This document shows positions 1 to 10,731 of a DNA stretch of 64,000 bases, in pieces. The position numbers and the translations under genes are program-made. The stretch's first letter is position 1. The number at the start of each line of letters is the position of its first letter. The stretch comes from Rutpela maculata. Lineage: Eukaryota > Arthropoda > Insecta > Coleoptera > Cerambycidae. The notes under the pieces were generated by a model that ran no database searches, was not told the origin of the DNA, and was given only the letters and a program-made list of their open reading frames with translations. The stretch is taken from positions 124,989,639 through 125,053,638 of the forward strand of contig OW386292.2 in assembly GCA_936432065.2 (NCBI GenBank). Reading direction: 5' to 3'.

Positions 1-130
1 TGGGAACTGGGTCAGCTGGTGTGACGGACAGCCTGGGTCAGCGGCGGGTGAGACTGACAGGTCTTCTGATAAAAGTTTGGGTAATTATAAACAAACAACA
101 TGTTTAGTTAGAAGTAATAAAAGTAAATGT

Positions 131-340
131 GACGGACAGCCTGGGTCAGCGGCGGGTGAGACTGACAGGTTACAGCGGACAGGTGACAGACTGACAGGTG
201 ACAGATTGACAGGTGACAGATTGACAGGTGACAGGTTACAGCGGACAGGTGACAGCGGACAGGTGACAGTGGACAGGTGACAGCGGACAGGTGACAGATT
301 GACAGGTGACAGACTGACAGGTGACAAGTGAGGTGTGACA
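131..340 (+). repeat. Terminal minisatellite, left arm (GACAGGTGACAG-type units)
   Basis: Short units built on GACAGGTGACA with variants (GATTGACAGGTGACA, GCGGACAGGTGACA) are repeated about a dozen times. Before it, a 42-bp block (20-62) recurs at 129-171, with a 66-bp unrelated sequence between the copies that the right arm lacks. This looks like a local duplication with insertion. ORFs across this block are artefacts of the repeat and code nothing recognisable. Confidence 0.85.
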
Positions 341-433
341 GGGCCGCCCGTACTAAGCGTATAAATGGCACTAGAGTAATTTGAATTTTATGTATGAAAT
401 CATGTCCCCGGGTTCGAAATCAACTTCCGGTCG

Positions 434-1110
434 TTCTAAGTGTAAAAATGGCACTTAGAGCTTACTAATTTGAATTTTATGTGTGAAATCATGTCCCCGG
501 GTTCGAAACACGTCGGAATCCGCTATAAAATAACAACTTCCGGTTTCAACTTCCGGTCGTTCAAAACATGTGATGTAGGGTATCAAATGAATCGTCTCGA
601 CGTCTAGAATAAGAATTTAACTGTATTTTCGTTCTAAGTGTAAAAATGGCACTTAGAGCTTACTAATTTGAATTTTATGTGTGAAATCATGTCCCCGGGT
701 TCGAAACACGTCGGAATCCGCTATAAAATAACAACTTCCGGTTTCAACTTCCGGTCGTTCAAAACATGTGATGTAGGGTATCAAATGAATCGTCTCGACG
801 TCTAGAATAAGAATTTAACTGTATTTTCGTTCTAAGTGTAAAAATGGCACTTAGAGCTTACTAATTTGAATTTTATGTGTGAAATCATGTCCCCGGGTTC
901 GAAACACGTCGGAATCCGCTATAAAATAACAACTTCCGGTTTCAGCTTCCGGTCGTTCAAAACATGCGATGTAGGGTATCAAATGAATCGTCTCGACGTC
1001 TAGAATAAGAATTTAACTGTATTTTCGTTCTAAGTGTAAAAATGGCACTTAGAGCTTGATAATTTGAATTTTATGTATGAAATCATGCTCGAAACACGTC
1101 GGAATCCGCC
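434..1110 (+). repeat. About 198-bp tandem repeats inside the left inverted repeat
   Basis: The string GTTCTAAGTGTAAAAATGGC recurs at 434, 631, 829 and 1027, a period of 197-198 bp. Each unit carries the landmarks ATGTCCCCGGGTTCGAAAC, AACTTCCGGTTTCAAC and CGTCTCGACGTCTAGA. The same unit occurs about three times in inverted orientation at 24470-25105. No open frame runs through the units. Confidence 0.9.
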
Positions 1111-1435
1111 CGAATTTTGGGGTCCCACCCACTTCTGTAGTAGGTAACCAGCCGCCTGGCCCACCCACCGACCCCCGAATTTTGGGGGCCCACCCACTTC
1201 TTAATTTTTGCGCCATCTATCAATAATTTCTTAAAGATTTTCCCATAGATGGAGCGACATTTTTGCAGCTTTGAGGAATCGACCCCCGGACATTTGGATT
1301 GGTAGCGTGGCGTTTAAACAGCTAGGTTACCATCGTACTTGTTTTTCATAAGAAGACAATTACTACAGCTAGGTCGCCTGACCGGGTGTTGCGGCCGCGG
1401 TGAGTAGCCGCTGACGAGAAGGAGTGCGATATATG

Positions 1436-2806
1436 TAAGCAATATAAAGCGTCTTATAAGTAATTATTACAATCTTTCATTGTTGGAGCGTAAAAATTTC
1501 TATCGTAATGTACGTAAGTTTCGTTAAATTGATTTTTGTGAAAAAGGCTGTTTTTAATTATACCATTAACGCCATTTTGTGTTTCGATAAATAGCACAGT
1601 AACCGAAGCAGTAAAAATAGTAAAATTTTGTGAAAAAGGCTGTTTTTAATTATACCATTAGCGCCATTTTATGTTTCGATAAATAGCACAGTAAGCGAAG
1701 CAGTAAAAATGGTAAAATTCACGCCCCGAGAACGATGAAAGGAATTTTCTTAATTTTTGTAATATGCTTTATAAAATACGTACATCAAAATCTATATTGT
1801 CGCATTACCTGCTTCTTTATTTTTAAAACTGAAAAATTGATATATTTAAAAAGATATATCAGAACTTGTTTTTAAAATGTGTAATTATGGACCAGGCCAT
1901 TTCTGAATTGTGCCACGGTGCCTTCTTGGCCCATGACTCGACAGATTTTACATCAAATTTAGGTGTGGAATGACTGGAGTAAGGTAAAAAAATACTCAAG
2001 TTGTTTTGACTCGATATCGCATGTGGGCTAATACTGTGACCTTCTGGTCCAAAAATTTTCGTTGTGTTTTTTTTTTGCCGAACGGTAAGAAATATTTAAA
2101 AGCTATCGTGTTTATCACATTGTAAAATGTGTAATTATAGACCAGGCCCCAGCGCTCCGGTCATTTCTGAATTTGTGCCTTTCGACCCATGACTCGACAG
2201 ATTTTACGTCAAATTTAGGTATGGGATGACTGGTGTAAGGTAGAGAAATAGTCAAAAACAGTTTAAATAATTTATTGAAGAAAGCGTCTTATGAGAAAAT
2301 CTTAATATGGGCTGTAAAACACATTCATTTTTTTAATATATTTGTAGTAATAAGGACAATCTTTCAATGCTGCGGTGTAAATAACCTACACCTTACATAA
2401 TTTTATTAAAAATTCAGTACAGGTCTATAAAACAATAAAAATAAATGTAAAAACAAAAATAAATATAAATATAAAAACTTAGCACACGCACAATCTTAAA
2501 TTTTATCGAAAAATATAAATTGGAGCTTTAAACTTTTTAGAGATAATATACTTGATGAAACACCATACAAAAGTTTAGCAGCACACTCATTTTTTAAAAT
2601 ATTTTTGTGATAATAAGGACAATCTTAAAATATTCAATGTTGAGGCGTAAAAAATATTCTACACCTTACATAATTTTATAATTCAATACAGGTCTGTAAA
2701 ACTTTTATAGAAAAAACATACAAAATAAAAATAAATATAAAATTAAGCAGCACATTCATATTTTTTTGGTAAACGATATAATGGTTCTCACTTCAACAGA
2801 ACCATT
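1436..2806. other. Gene-free subterminal region with local duplications
   Basis: No coding sequence seen. A ~95-bp tandem duplication lies at about 1525-1720 (GTGAAAAAGGCTGTTTTTAAT twice). A ~120-bp block with CATGACTCGACAGATTTTAC recurs at about 1880-1990 and 2130-2240. An ATAAGGACAATCTT block recurs near 2350 and 2615. The last block also appears inverted near 23890, so the inverted symmetry of the element continues in decayed form beyond the clear arms. Confidence 0.6.
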
Positions 2807-3113
2807 CTACATTTTCAATTTTTTGTAACCATAGGGGACCGAGGTATGGTCGTCTGCAAACTTTCTCTTTGTCGAGTTTGGTCTGTATATTTTTGTTTCC
2901 GCCCTTGTAACCACCTCGTGTTCCTTATTTCTCCGAATATTCCTTGAGGTAATGTAGACAGGGTCCGTTGTTGTTAGAACCATATTTTTGATACTCTCAA
3001 AATTTATTAGCTGGGAAGCAGCGTAATTTAGGGAGATACTCTTTACTTTGCATACAATTTCTTCTCTCTGATTTTTGGTGGAGAAAACTTTGTATGCATA
3101 GTTTTTAGGCCCT

Positions 3114-3416
3114 AATTATGCTGGGTCGTGGGAGCCAAACACAATAAATTTATTTGAGAACGTTTATTAAACTAGCTAGTCACAATTACTTTACTTTCTA
3201 TTGATGTATTCAATTTGGTGATTAATGTAGAACTGGTTTACAATCGAAAGTTAATTAGTATTTATACTATCTACTTATCATTAATGATGTCATGGGATGT
3301 TATTATTATTTTGATAACAAGGTTAATGATATTTATAACATTATAATTGTTATGCATAATATGAACAATGAGAATTAAAAAAATGAAAGTAGGTCGTAAA
3401 GGTTAGGTGTATAACT
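3114..3416 (-). repeat. 3' LTR of the errantivirus-like element
   Basis: 303 bp partner of 10429-10731. On the minus strand it is preceded immediately by the purine tract AAGAGGGGAAG (about 3417-3427), which primes plus-strand DNA synthesis in this class. Its outer edge abuts the CCCT target copy at 3110-3113. Confidence 0.95.
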
Positions 3417-3466
3417 CTTCCCCTCTTAGATTGGAAGCTGGGGTCCTTTATGTTGGAGGTCAGCTT

Positions 3467-5089
3467 TCATTGATTCCATCGGTATGTTGACTTCTTCTGT
3501 ATCCTTGTTGAATGAGACGTTTGTGGACTCAGGTGTGTCTTCTTGATGAAAAAATTAAGTTTTGGAAAGGACTGTTTTTGTTTCCAACAGAAGTAAAGGA
3601 TAATAATGAGAATGAGTATGACGATAAGTAGAATAATCCATAGATTATCGTATATTGGAGAGACAGAAAAGTTTTTGACATGAACTGGTTTTAGATGTCC
3701 GATGTCATGTTGTATTGCATGTAATTCTTTAAGAGAAAAACTGGATATTTCTTTAAAAGAAAATGTTTCCATTGAAATATTAGGTAGCAAATATGAGGTA
3801 CTCGTGTAGAGTGGAGGTTCATATGCATAAGATTGATTATTTAGATAAAATTCACAATGTGGTCCCAAGGTGATTTTGGTGTTGTAAATTATTGTTTTAT
3901 AGGAAATAGTTTTTGGATGACATGTATATTCGAAGGTAGTGATGTCGTCAATCATGATAATATAATCAGTAGGTGCAATGTGTTCCACATGGGGTGTTTT
4001 CATATGTATCGTTGTGAGTTTGCAAACATCTTTTGCCTCTTTTCTTCTGCGAAGTAATTCTACGAAGCACTCCTTGGTATTTTGTAAATGGTCTTCAATG
4101 AAGTAGGTATCTTCTAATCTTGTTGGTTCAGTAGCACTCCATTGGTAGTTGTCAGTTGAGTCAACTAGTAATGGTGGAATAATGGTTAAATTATTAATTG
4201 GTACAGGAATTACTTCGAAAAGCGAAATTGAAGTTTTCGTTGTCAATATAGGTACAAAGAGCATTACATAAATTACATAATCATATTGTTGAAAGAAGGG
4301 TTTTATAGCTTGAAAATATGAGTACGGTTGTTTGAATTTTAACAAGTGTTCAGGTGAATATATTAAACGTAAATTAATCATAATTGTCTGCATATCTCTA
4401 TCTGTTAAGAGAAAAGGATAGACTGTATCTAATTTTAAGAAAGTTATTGTTTGTTCAATTTGCTGAAAGTAGTACAACAAAAGTTGAAATTGGTTTATCA
4501 CAACTTGTCTTTGTTCATTTGTATTGTAATTAATCATCAAATATTTAACATTTTCATTAAGTTTTTGTTGATTGGATTTAACTTTTTCCATTAGTTCATT
4601 TGTTTTATTGGCAAAAGTTGAAAATAGTGAAGTTCTGAGATTAAGTTCTGTTGCAAGTGTTTTTTCGTTTGACATTAAAGTGTTAAGTTTGGATTCAAAA
4701 TTAGCAATGTCTTCTTCAGTTGCTACTCCGAATAAAGCTTTGTCTATTTTTCCAACAAAATTCATTGCGCCTCTTTTAACTCTTTTTACTCTATTTAGTT
4801 GCCTGGGAATTACTTTATGAAATTCATTGGTAACTATTTTTTCTAAAGTTTCAGCTTGATTAAGATGTGCATAATTAATTTTATCTTTATTCTTTTTGGT
4901 GTCTATTTCATAGCTTTTATTTAAGTGAAAGATTGTGTTATAGTAAGCGTCTACGAGTGGTTTTATATCTAATTCATGTATGAATTGATGGTAATGGCTA
5001 ATTAGACGAACGTCAAAGCCTAAATTTTGAAATACTACCGGGTGTTGTACGGGGTCGAAAGTTATATCTGACTGTACTAGATTGGTCAA
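3467..5089 (-). CDS. env: Errantivirus envelope protein (F-type fusion protein family)
   Basis: 540 codons, open throughout. A basic cleavage site of the R-x-K-R type (RVKR, about residue 105) is followed at once by a glycine-led hydrophobic stretch, like the fusion peptide of errantivirus and baculovirus F proteins. A coiled-coil-like heptad region follows. Near the C-terminus is a transmembrane segment (IILLIVILILIIILYFCW, about residues 485-505) and a short cytoplasmic tail. There is no obvious signal peptide at the ATG at 5089; in errantiviruses the env message is spliced, so the true N-terminus may come from an upstream exon. It overlaps pol by 77 bp. Family level only; fusion activity is not shown. 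Confidence 0.88.
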   Translation of the reverse strand: MTNLVQSDITFDPVQHPVVFQNLGFDVRLISHYHQFIHELDIKPLVDAYYNTIFHLNKSYEIDTKKNKDKINYAHLNQAETLEKIVTNEFHKVIPRQLNRVKRVKRGAMNFVGKIDKALFGVATEEDIANFESKLNTLMSNEKTLATELNLRTSLFSTFANKTNELMEKVKSNQQKLNENVKYLMINYNTNEQRQVVINQFQLLLYYFQQIEQTITFLKLDTVYPFLLTDRDMQTIMINLRLIYSPEHLLKFKQPYSYFQAIKPFFQQYDYVIYVMLFVPILTTKTSISLFEVIPVPINNLTIIPPLLVDSTDNYQWSATEPTRLEDTYFIEDHLQNTKECFVELLRRRKEAKDVCKLTTIHMKTPHVEHIAPTDYIIMIDDITTFEYTCHPKTISYKTIIYNTKITLGPHCEFYLNNQSYAYEPPLYTSTSYLLPNISMETFSFKEISSFSLKELHAIQHDIGHLKPVHVKNFSVSPIYDNLWIILLIVILILIIILYFCWKQKQSFPKLNFFIKKTHLSPQTSHSTRIQKKSTYRWNQ

Positions 5090-8000
5090 TGTTTAGAGTA
5101 TGAGTAGTAGAATGAGTAGTTGTGTCATCGTTATGTTCCTGTAACAAAGGTTCAGAGTTAGTAGTAGTTAGTCGTTGTTTTTGGACTTGATTTTTATGTC
5201 GCACTCCTGAAGTTGTTGCAATAGCAATATCGTTATCGTGTAGTACGGTCGCTTTTTTAAATTTTGGTAAATGTTTTGCAACACGTTTACCAGTTTTAAT
5301 GTAAATTGTGTCATTGGGTTGTATTGGAATTGGGTCTGATAATTTTTTGTTTCTTTCGTGAACAACTTCGTCTTTTTTATTTTCTATTCTTTTTTTAGTG
5401 ATTTCATTTATCTTTTCTAAATTCTTTCTGTGGTTGTCAATGTATTGAGAAACAATAATTGGAGGAGATAAATCAAAAGGATTTGTTCTTGGTCCATGTA
5501 TTATTTCAAATGGTGTCATTTGTGTTACGGAATGAATCGAGTTGTTGTATTGCATAACTGCTAGTGTCATTAAGTACTTTATAGGTTTTTGTTGTTCAGT
5601 TCGTAGGCATCGTATAGAGTCTGCTATAGTTGAGTGAAATCGTTCTACTGGTGAATTTGAATTGGAATGATGTGGTGTTGTGTAATGTAATGCAATGTGG
5701 TGTAATAAACAAAAATCTGTTATCAATTGATTTTTGAATTCGGTGCCATTATCTGCAATTATTTTGTTAGGTATTCCCATATGTGAAAAGAAGTGGAGAA
5801 GATTTTCCATGATGCATATGCTATTTTTGTGTTCTAAATAGTAAGCTTGACCATATTTTGAAAATGGATCAAAGATTGTTAGAAAGTCTTCCTGACTGAT
5901 GTGAAAAACATCGATATGAATTTTTTCAAAAGGTTTGTCGGGTGTTTTAGTTAGTCTTAATTTAATTTTTTGGGGATTTCTGTCATATTTAGAAGTAAGA
6001 CATGTTTGACAAGAGTTTATGTAATTAGTCACGTCCTTCTGTATATTTGGCCAATAGTATGTTTTCTGAATAGATTTTGTAGTTTCTTTAATTCCACGGT
6101 GACAAGTTTTACTTTGATGATGATAAGCAATAATTTGATGTTGTTCTTCTGGTGTTTGGATGTCTTGTAATAAAATATTTGAGATTAGTATTTTTGTTGA
6201 ATTGTGGTATAATAATGATGTTCGTAATATTCTGTTTATTTTTCTTTCTAATGCAGGTGTTCCAAATTTAAAACAAGTGTTTCCATCTATTGAGATGAAT
6301 TGCTTGAGAAAATGTAATGTTTTAATATCATCTAAGTTGGCTCTGAGAGTTATTGTATGTCGAATGTTTTTAAAAATAGTTGTTGAATTACAAATTTCAC
6401 TTGGAGTGTGATTGGATTCTGTTATTATTATTTGGTTTTTGTATGCGTTTACGGGTTGTTCCGTGTATGGCATTGTAAATACCGGATGTTCTTGTGCTGT
6501 GTGTTGCGTTTGATCGTCTATGTCCATCATTTCTTCCAATAGTTGTGGTTCTGGTTGTGTATCTTCTGCGAGTATTCTTGCAATTACTTCTTCGAGTTCG
6601 CCATCTACTTGAGGTTGAGTACTAATGTTGTCTGTATTGTCAGTTGTCTCATTGGTATGGCATTCTTCAATTTTGATTCGGCTTAATGCGTCTGCCACTT
6701 TATTATGTGATACTGGCTTATACTTTATTATAGTCATATTCCTCTAATTTTAATTTCCAACGAACTAATTTTGAGTTGGGATCTTTCAAAGAAAATAACC
6801 ACTGTAACGGTCTGTGATCTGTATGAATTATAAATTTGTTTCCATATAAGTACGGTCTGAATTGTTTTACTGACCATACGATCGATAAAAGTTCTTTTTC
6901 AATCGTAGAGTAATTAATTTCGGCGTCATTTAGTGTTCTTGATGCGAAGGAAATTGATTTTCCATTTTGACTCAGAAATGATCCAATGGCAAAGTTGGAT
7001 GCGTCAGTAGTTAATTCAAATGATTTGGAAAAGTCTGGGTATGCCAGTATAGGACTGTTAGTTAATAATTGTTTACATGTTTCAAAGCAGTTTATGTAAT
7101 CTTTAGTAAGGAGAATTTTTGCATTTTTCTTTAGACATTGTGTTAATGGTTTAGTTATTTTTGCAAAATTATTAATGAATTTTCTGTAATAACCAAGTAA
7201 TCCGAGAAATGCTTTGATTTCTTTCGGTGTTTTTGGAATAGGATATTTTTCTATTGCTTTTATTTTTTCTGGGTTTGGTTTAATTCCGTTTTTTGTGACT
7301 ATATGTCCCAGAAAAGAAACCTCTACATAAAAATTCTGATTTATCCAATTGTATTTTTAAGCGATTTTTCCTAAATGTTTCAAAAACAAGTTTTAAATTT
7401 TTAATGTGTTCTTCTAATCCGTTAGAAAATACGATTACATCGTCCATATATATGAGACATATTTTATTTTGTAAGTCTTTAAGGACATTGTCCATGCATC
7501 TTTGAAATGTTGCTGGTGCATTTTTGAGACCAAATGGCATTCGAATATATTCGTAATGTCCATTTTCAACTGAAAACGCAGTTTTCTGTGTAGAATTAGG
7601 GTGCATTTCTATTTGGTGAAATCCAGATGCTAAGTCGATAGTTGTGAAATATGAACATCTACCTAGTTTATCTAAAATTTCAGTGATATTGGGAATTGGA
7701 TATTTATCTTCTATAGTTTTTTCATTTAGTTTTCTGTAATCTATCACCAATCGCCATTTTTTCTTGCCACTAGCATCAGCTTTTTTTGGAACTATCCAAA
7801 TTGGTGAAGAATAAGGACTTTGAGATGGTCGAATGATATTATTTCCAAGCATTTCTTTGATCTGTTTCTGTACTTCTTCCTTGTAGATGTAAGGATAACG
7901 GTAGCTTTTGGTATAAACTGGTGATTCGTCTTTAGTTTTTATTTCATGCTTGACAGAATTTGTAAATGTTAATTTATCCTCCGGTTTTTGGAATATATCG

Positions 8001-8750
8001 CTGTATTGTTTACAAAGATTTATCAATTTCTTTTTTTCTTCGTCATTAAGATGTTTTGTTCTTAATAATGTTTCTATGTCAGATTTATGCATATTCTGTG
8101 AAGGTGTTGTTATTGAATAGTTGTAAACATCATACTTGTTTAAGTTAGTAAATTTAAGTTTGTTGTGATCAAAAGTTATTGGAAATGAATTGTAATTGTG
8201 GAGTTCAAAGGTTAAAGAATTATTTTGAACCGTAGTGATTGTATCAGGAATGAAAAGATTAGTATTGTTTGGAAGTTTTGTAGGAGATGAAATTCTTTTT
8301 ATTTTATTACTTGGAATAATTGATTTTGGAAGTGTTTCTTTTTGATTACATTGGATATTGAAGTGTATTGGTAAACAGCATTGAGAATTATAAAGAATAT
8401 TTGAATTGAAAGATATATGCAAATTTAACTTTTTTAAATCTTCAAATCCTAGAGCTCCATCGAAATAATCATGAAAATCGAATAATATAATATCTAGAAA
8501 GTGTTCCGAATTAAATTCTGGAAAAGCTGGAACATGAGCTTGTTTATTTATATTTACTTCTCCTGTACTTGTTTTAAGTTTACATGGGTTATGGGTGATA
8601 AATTGTGGACAATATTTTTCAACAATTGATGGTTTAATTATAGTTTTCGTGCTTCCGGTATCTATAAGTAATTTAATTGGGGGGTATTTTAACTGAATAT
8701 ATGGTAATGGTGATGTTGTTGTTACGTTATAGCATTCTGTTATGTTGGTG
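5013..8750 (-). pseudogene. pol: Errantivirus pol: protease, reverse transcriptase, RNase H, integrase, with two frame breaks
   Basis: Protease is marked by LLIDTGS (about 8650-8672), reverse transcriptase by LIYMDDVIVFS (about 7435-7465) and RNase H by TTDAS and HTDHRPLQW (about 6790-7010). The integrase from about 6713 down to 5013 has an HHCC zinc finger (HHQSKTCHRG then CQTC) and D, D, E residues in IHIDVF, IIADNGTEF and SPVERFHS. The frame changes near 7325, just after the palm domain, and again near 6718, just before the integrase; both look like small deletions. The polyprotein therefore cannot be made intact from this copy. Its 3' end overlaps env by 77 bp. Confidence 0.9.
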
Positions 8751-9921
8751 AGTTGTCTGGGGATTCCTCTATAAAATTTAGATTGTTATTGACATTTCCA
8801 TTTTGTTGTGCTTGAAGGATTTCTTCGTCCCAATCTTCTAAACCTTCGTTGTATTCTTCATTTATAAATCTATTTTCCTCTGCAATGGCTGGATCGATTT
8901 CTTCTTCCCAGTCTTCTTCTTCTATATTCAACTGTTGTGGTGGTCTTTGCTGCAGGTCCATTCTTGCAAATTCTTGGAATGTTTCTTCTAATTATGTAGG
9001 AATTTGTTCTCCTCGTTGGTCATAATATATGCAATATTGTGGTGTAACATCGGTTTGAACGTGATGTAGTTCTTGTTGTCTTCTGTTGAAGGGTCGGTTT
9101 ACTGTGGAAGTAACCATGGGTGTTGGTCTATAATTTCTTGATTGCAATGTTTTATTTATCGTTGAGGTATCCATAGGTGCTTGGTGATTAGTATTAATGT
9201 TTTTTGGTGCCCATACATTATTACTTGGTTGTTGTTGGTTATTAGTATTAGGTTGTTTGATGAATTGTTTTGGTTGCATCTGTTTATATTGTATTGGGAT
9301 GTATATGTTATTGGATGAATTTACAGTTGTCGTATACTTATTAAATTGTTCTTCCCTTGTAACAATTTTAATTGCTTCGTTCAATTTAGTAATGTCTTTC
9401 GTTCTAATCATTTGTTTTAAATTAAATGGTAAATTTCTAACATATGTGTCTAATGCTAGTCTTTGAAATACTGTGTTCATCGCTTTTTTAACCTCTTCAC
9501 TGTCATTAGTTTGTTCAAGTTTGCAAATCAACAAGGATTCGTAATCCTGAATTTTGTTGCCAAACGAGAAAATTGTGTCTTTTTTAGGATTAAATTTTAA
9601 ATATATTAATTCTGTTTGAAGGGTTGGCAAATCCCTCGCGTCGCCAAATGTATCAATTAAAATTTGTTTAATAGTTGCCCAATCTTTTGCGTCTCGTCGA
9701 GCTGAAACGTTAGTTTGTGCTTGTCCATACAGTTTGTTACGTATGGCTCTTAATACAAATTTATTTTGAACTTCATTGGTTCCCGTGCCATATGTAGCTT
9801 GTAATTCGTCACACGACGAAATAAAGTCTGTCAAGAGTGATGCCCTGCCATCAAATCTAGGGATGACATCAATATGCATTTTGAAATATTGAAAGTTGAT
9901 AGCGACATCTGCGTCAGCCAT
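8740..9921 (-). pseudogene. gag: Errantivirus gag, interrupted by one stop codon
   Basis: Structural polyprotein of the retrotransposon. The start at 9921 opens a 309-codon frame that stops at TAA 8992-8994. The same frame then continues without another stop for about 84 codons to 8740, into a strongly acidic tail (repeated E, D, W). The total of about 394 codons suits an errantivirus Gag, so I read the TAA as a nonsense mutation. The middle is rich in N and Q, and I see no CCHC zinc knuckle, as is usual in errantiviruses. The end overlaps the start of the pol frame, as expected for frameshift expression of pol. Confidence 0.8.
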
Positions 9922-10428
9922 TTTGTTTCGAAAAAATATGAAAGTTACCTTTTACAGTCGAAAAGTAATAACAAATTCAATTTTTGTTCTTAACTATTGA
10001 TTAAACTTGATGAACAGTCAAGTTTTAATCGAAATTCTGATATACAGTCAAAATTGCCGAAAAAGTCTTAATTATGATTGTTATTTTTGATAAGCAGTCA
10101 ATAATAATCAATCTCGAATTACAATAATTCCGAAATTATCTATGAGTAATTATTCTGATAAACAGTCAAAACGTTACTCGCGAATTGAAATAATTCCTGG
10201 AGTTCCACACCAATCAATAAATAAACCAAAAGGAAAGGTAAAATAGGAACTTACTAGTTTTCCCTGAAGTATTGTAGGCTTCTTGTTCAATCCTTGGACT
10301 ACTAGGACCAATCGACAAATTATACCAATCCACAAATATCTTGTCCGCAGAAATTCTCCTGGAAAATTCTCCTGGTCGAGTCTTCTAGTGAACAGTACCA
10401 AACTTCAAAAAAGAGTACCGACTGCGCC
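9922..10428 (-). promoter_or_regulatory. Primer-binding site and untranslated leader of the errantivirus
   Basis: Directly after the 5' LTR the minus strand reads GGCGCAGTCGGTACTC; with the last LTR base this gives TGGCGCAGTC, the tRNA-Ser primer site known from 17.6/297-type errantiviruses. Further in, a GATNNNCAGTCA motif (plus strand) occurs at 10009, 10039, 10089 and 10157. Spaced binding-site arrays in this position are known as the Su(Hw) insulator of Drosophila gypsy, but the motif here differs. An ACTAGTAAGT string near 10246-10255 could be a splice donor for env mRNA. ORFs in the leader look incidental. Confidence 0.75.
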
Positions 10429-10731
10429 AATTATGCTGGGTCGTGGGAGCCAAACACAATAAATTTATTTGAGAACGTTTATTAAACTAGCTAGTCACAA
10501 TTACTTTACTTTCTATTGATGTATTCAATTTGGTGATTAATGTAGAACTGGTTTACAATCGAAAGTTAATTAGTACTTATACTATCTACTTATCATTAAT
10601 GATGTCATGGGATGTTATTATTATTTTGATAACAAGGTTAATGATATTTATAACATTATAATTGTTATGCATAATATGAACAATGAGAATTAAAAAAATG
10701 AATGTAGGTCGTAAAGGTTAGGTGTATAACT
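10429..10731 (-). repeat. 5' LTR of the errantivirus-like element
   Basis: 303 bp, beginning AGTTATACACC and ending CCCAGCATAATT on the minus strand. It is nearly identical to 3114-3416; differences seen are at the ATTAGTACTTAT/ATTAGTATTTAT and TGAATGTAGG/TGAAAGTAGG positions. It should drive transcription toward lower coordinates. Confidence 0.95.

Larger units (their letters stand above)
1..1435 (+). repeat. Left long terminal inverted repeat of a Polinton-like element (runs off the window)
   Basis: Read as reverse complement, this matches 24136-25341 over almost its whole length. The outer edge (GGGAACTGGGTCAGCTG at 2-18) matches 25322-25338. The inner edge fades at the GCGATATATGTAAGC block near 1425-1440, which mirrors GCTTACATATATCGC near 24134. 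From outside to inside it holds a GACAGGTGACAG minisatellite, ~198-bp tandem repeats and a unique segment of about 400 bp. The true end lies left of the window because the matching right arm continues past 25341. Long inverted repeats around a polymerase B gene are what Polintons have. The size difference between arms is partly an extra duplication at 20-171. Confidence 0.85.
3114..10731 (-). mobile_element. Errantivirus-like Ty3/gypsy LTR retrotransposon with env, full length
   Basis: Minus-strand order: 5' LTR (10429-10731), tRNA-Ser-type primer site, leader, gag, pol, env, purine tract, 3' LTR (3114-3416). The 4-bp CCCT duplications at 3110-3113 and 10732-10735 flank it exactly. LTRs are 303 bp each and I see two differences between them, so insertion is fairly recent on the scale of this window. 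Ends of the type AGT...ATT, the primer site and a third env ORF match insect errantiviruses. The internal genes nevertheless carry a stop in gag and two frame changes in pol, so either the inserted copy was already defective or it has decayed since. Confidence 0.95.

Noticed and set aside
77..371. Overlapping ORFs on both strands in the terminal minisatellite
   Set aside because: They are created by the period of the GACAGGTGACAG repeat, give low-complexity peptides on both strands, and the mirrored arm has the same ORFs.
1436..2806. CRISPR-like reading of the repeated blocks
   Set aside because: Only two copies each, irregular spacing, eukaryotic context; simple local duplications.
10174..10401. 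75-codon ORF in the errantivirus leader
   Set aside because: It lies between primer site and gag, overlaps a possible splice donor, and has no family resemblance.
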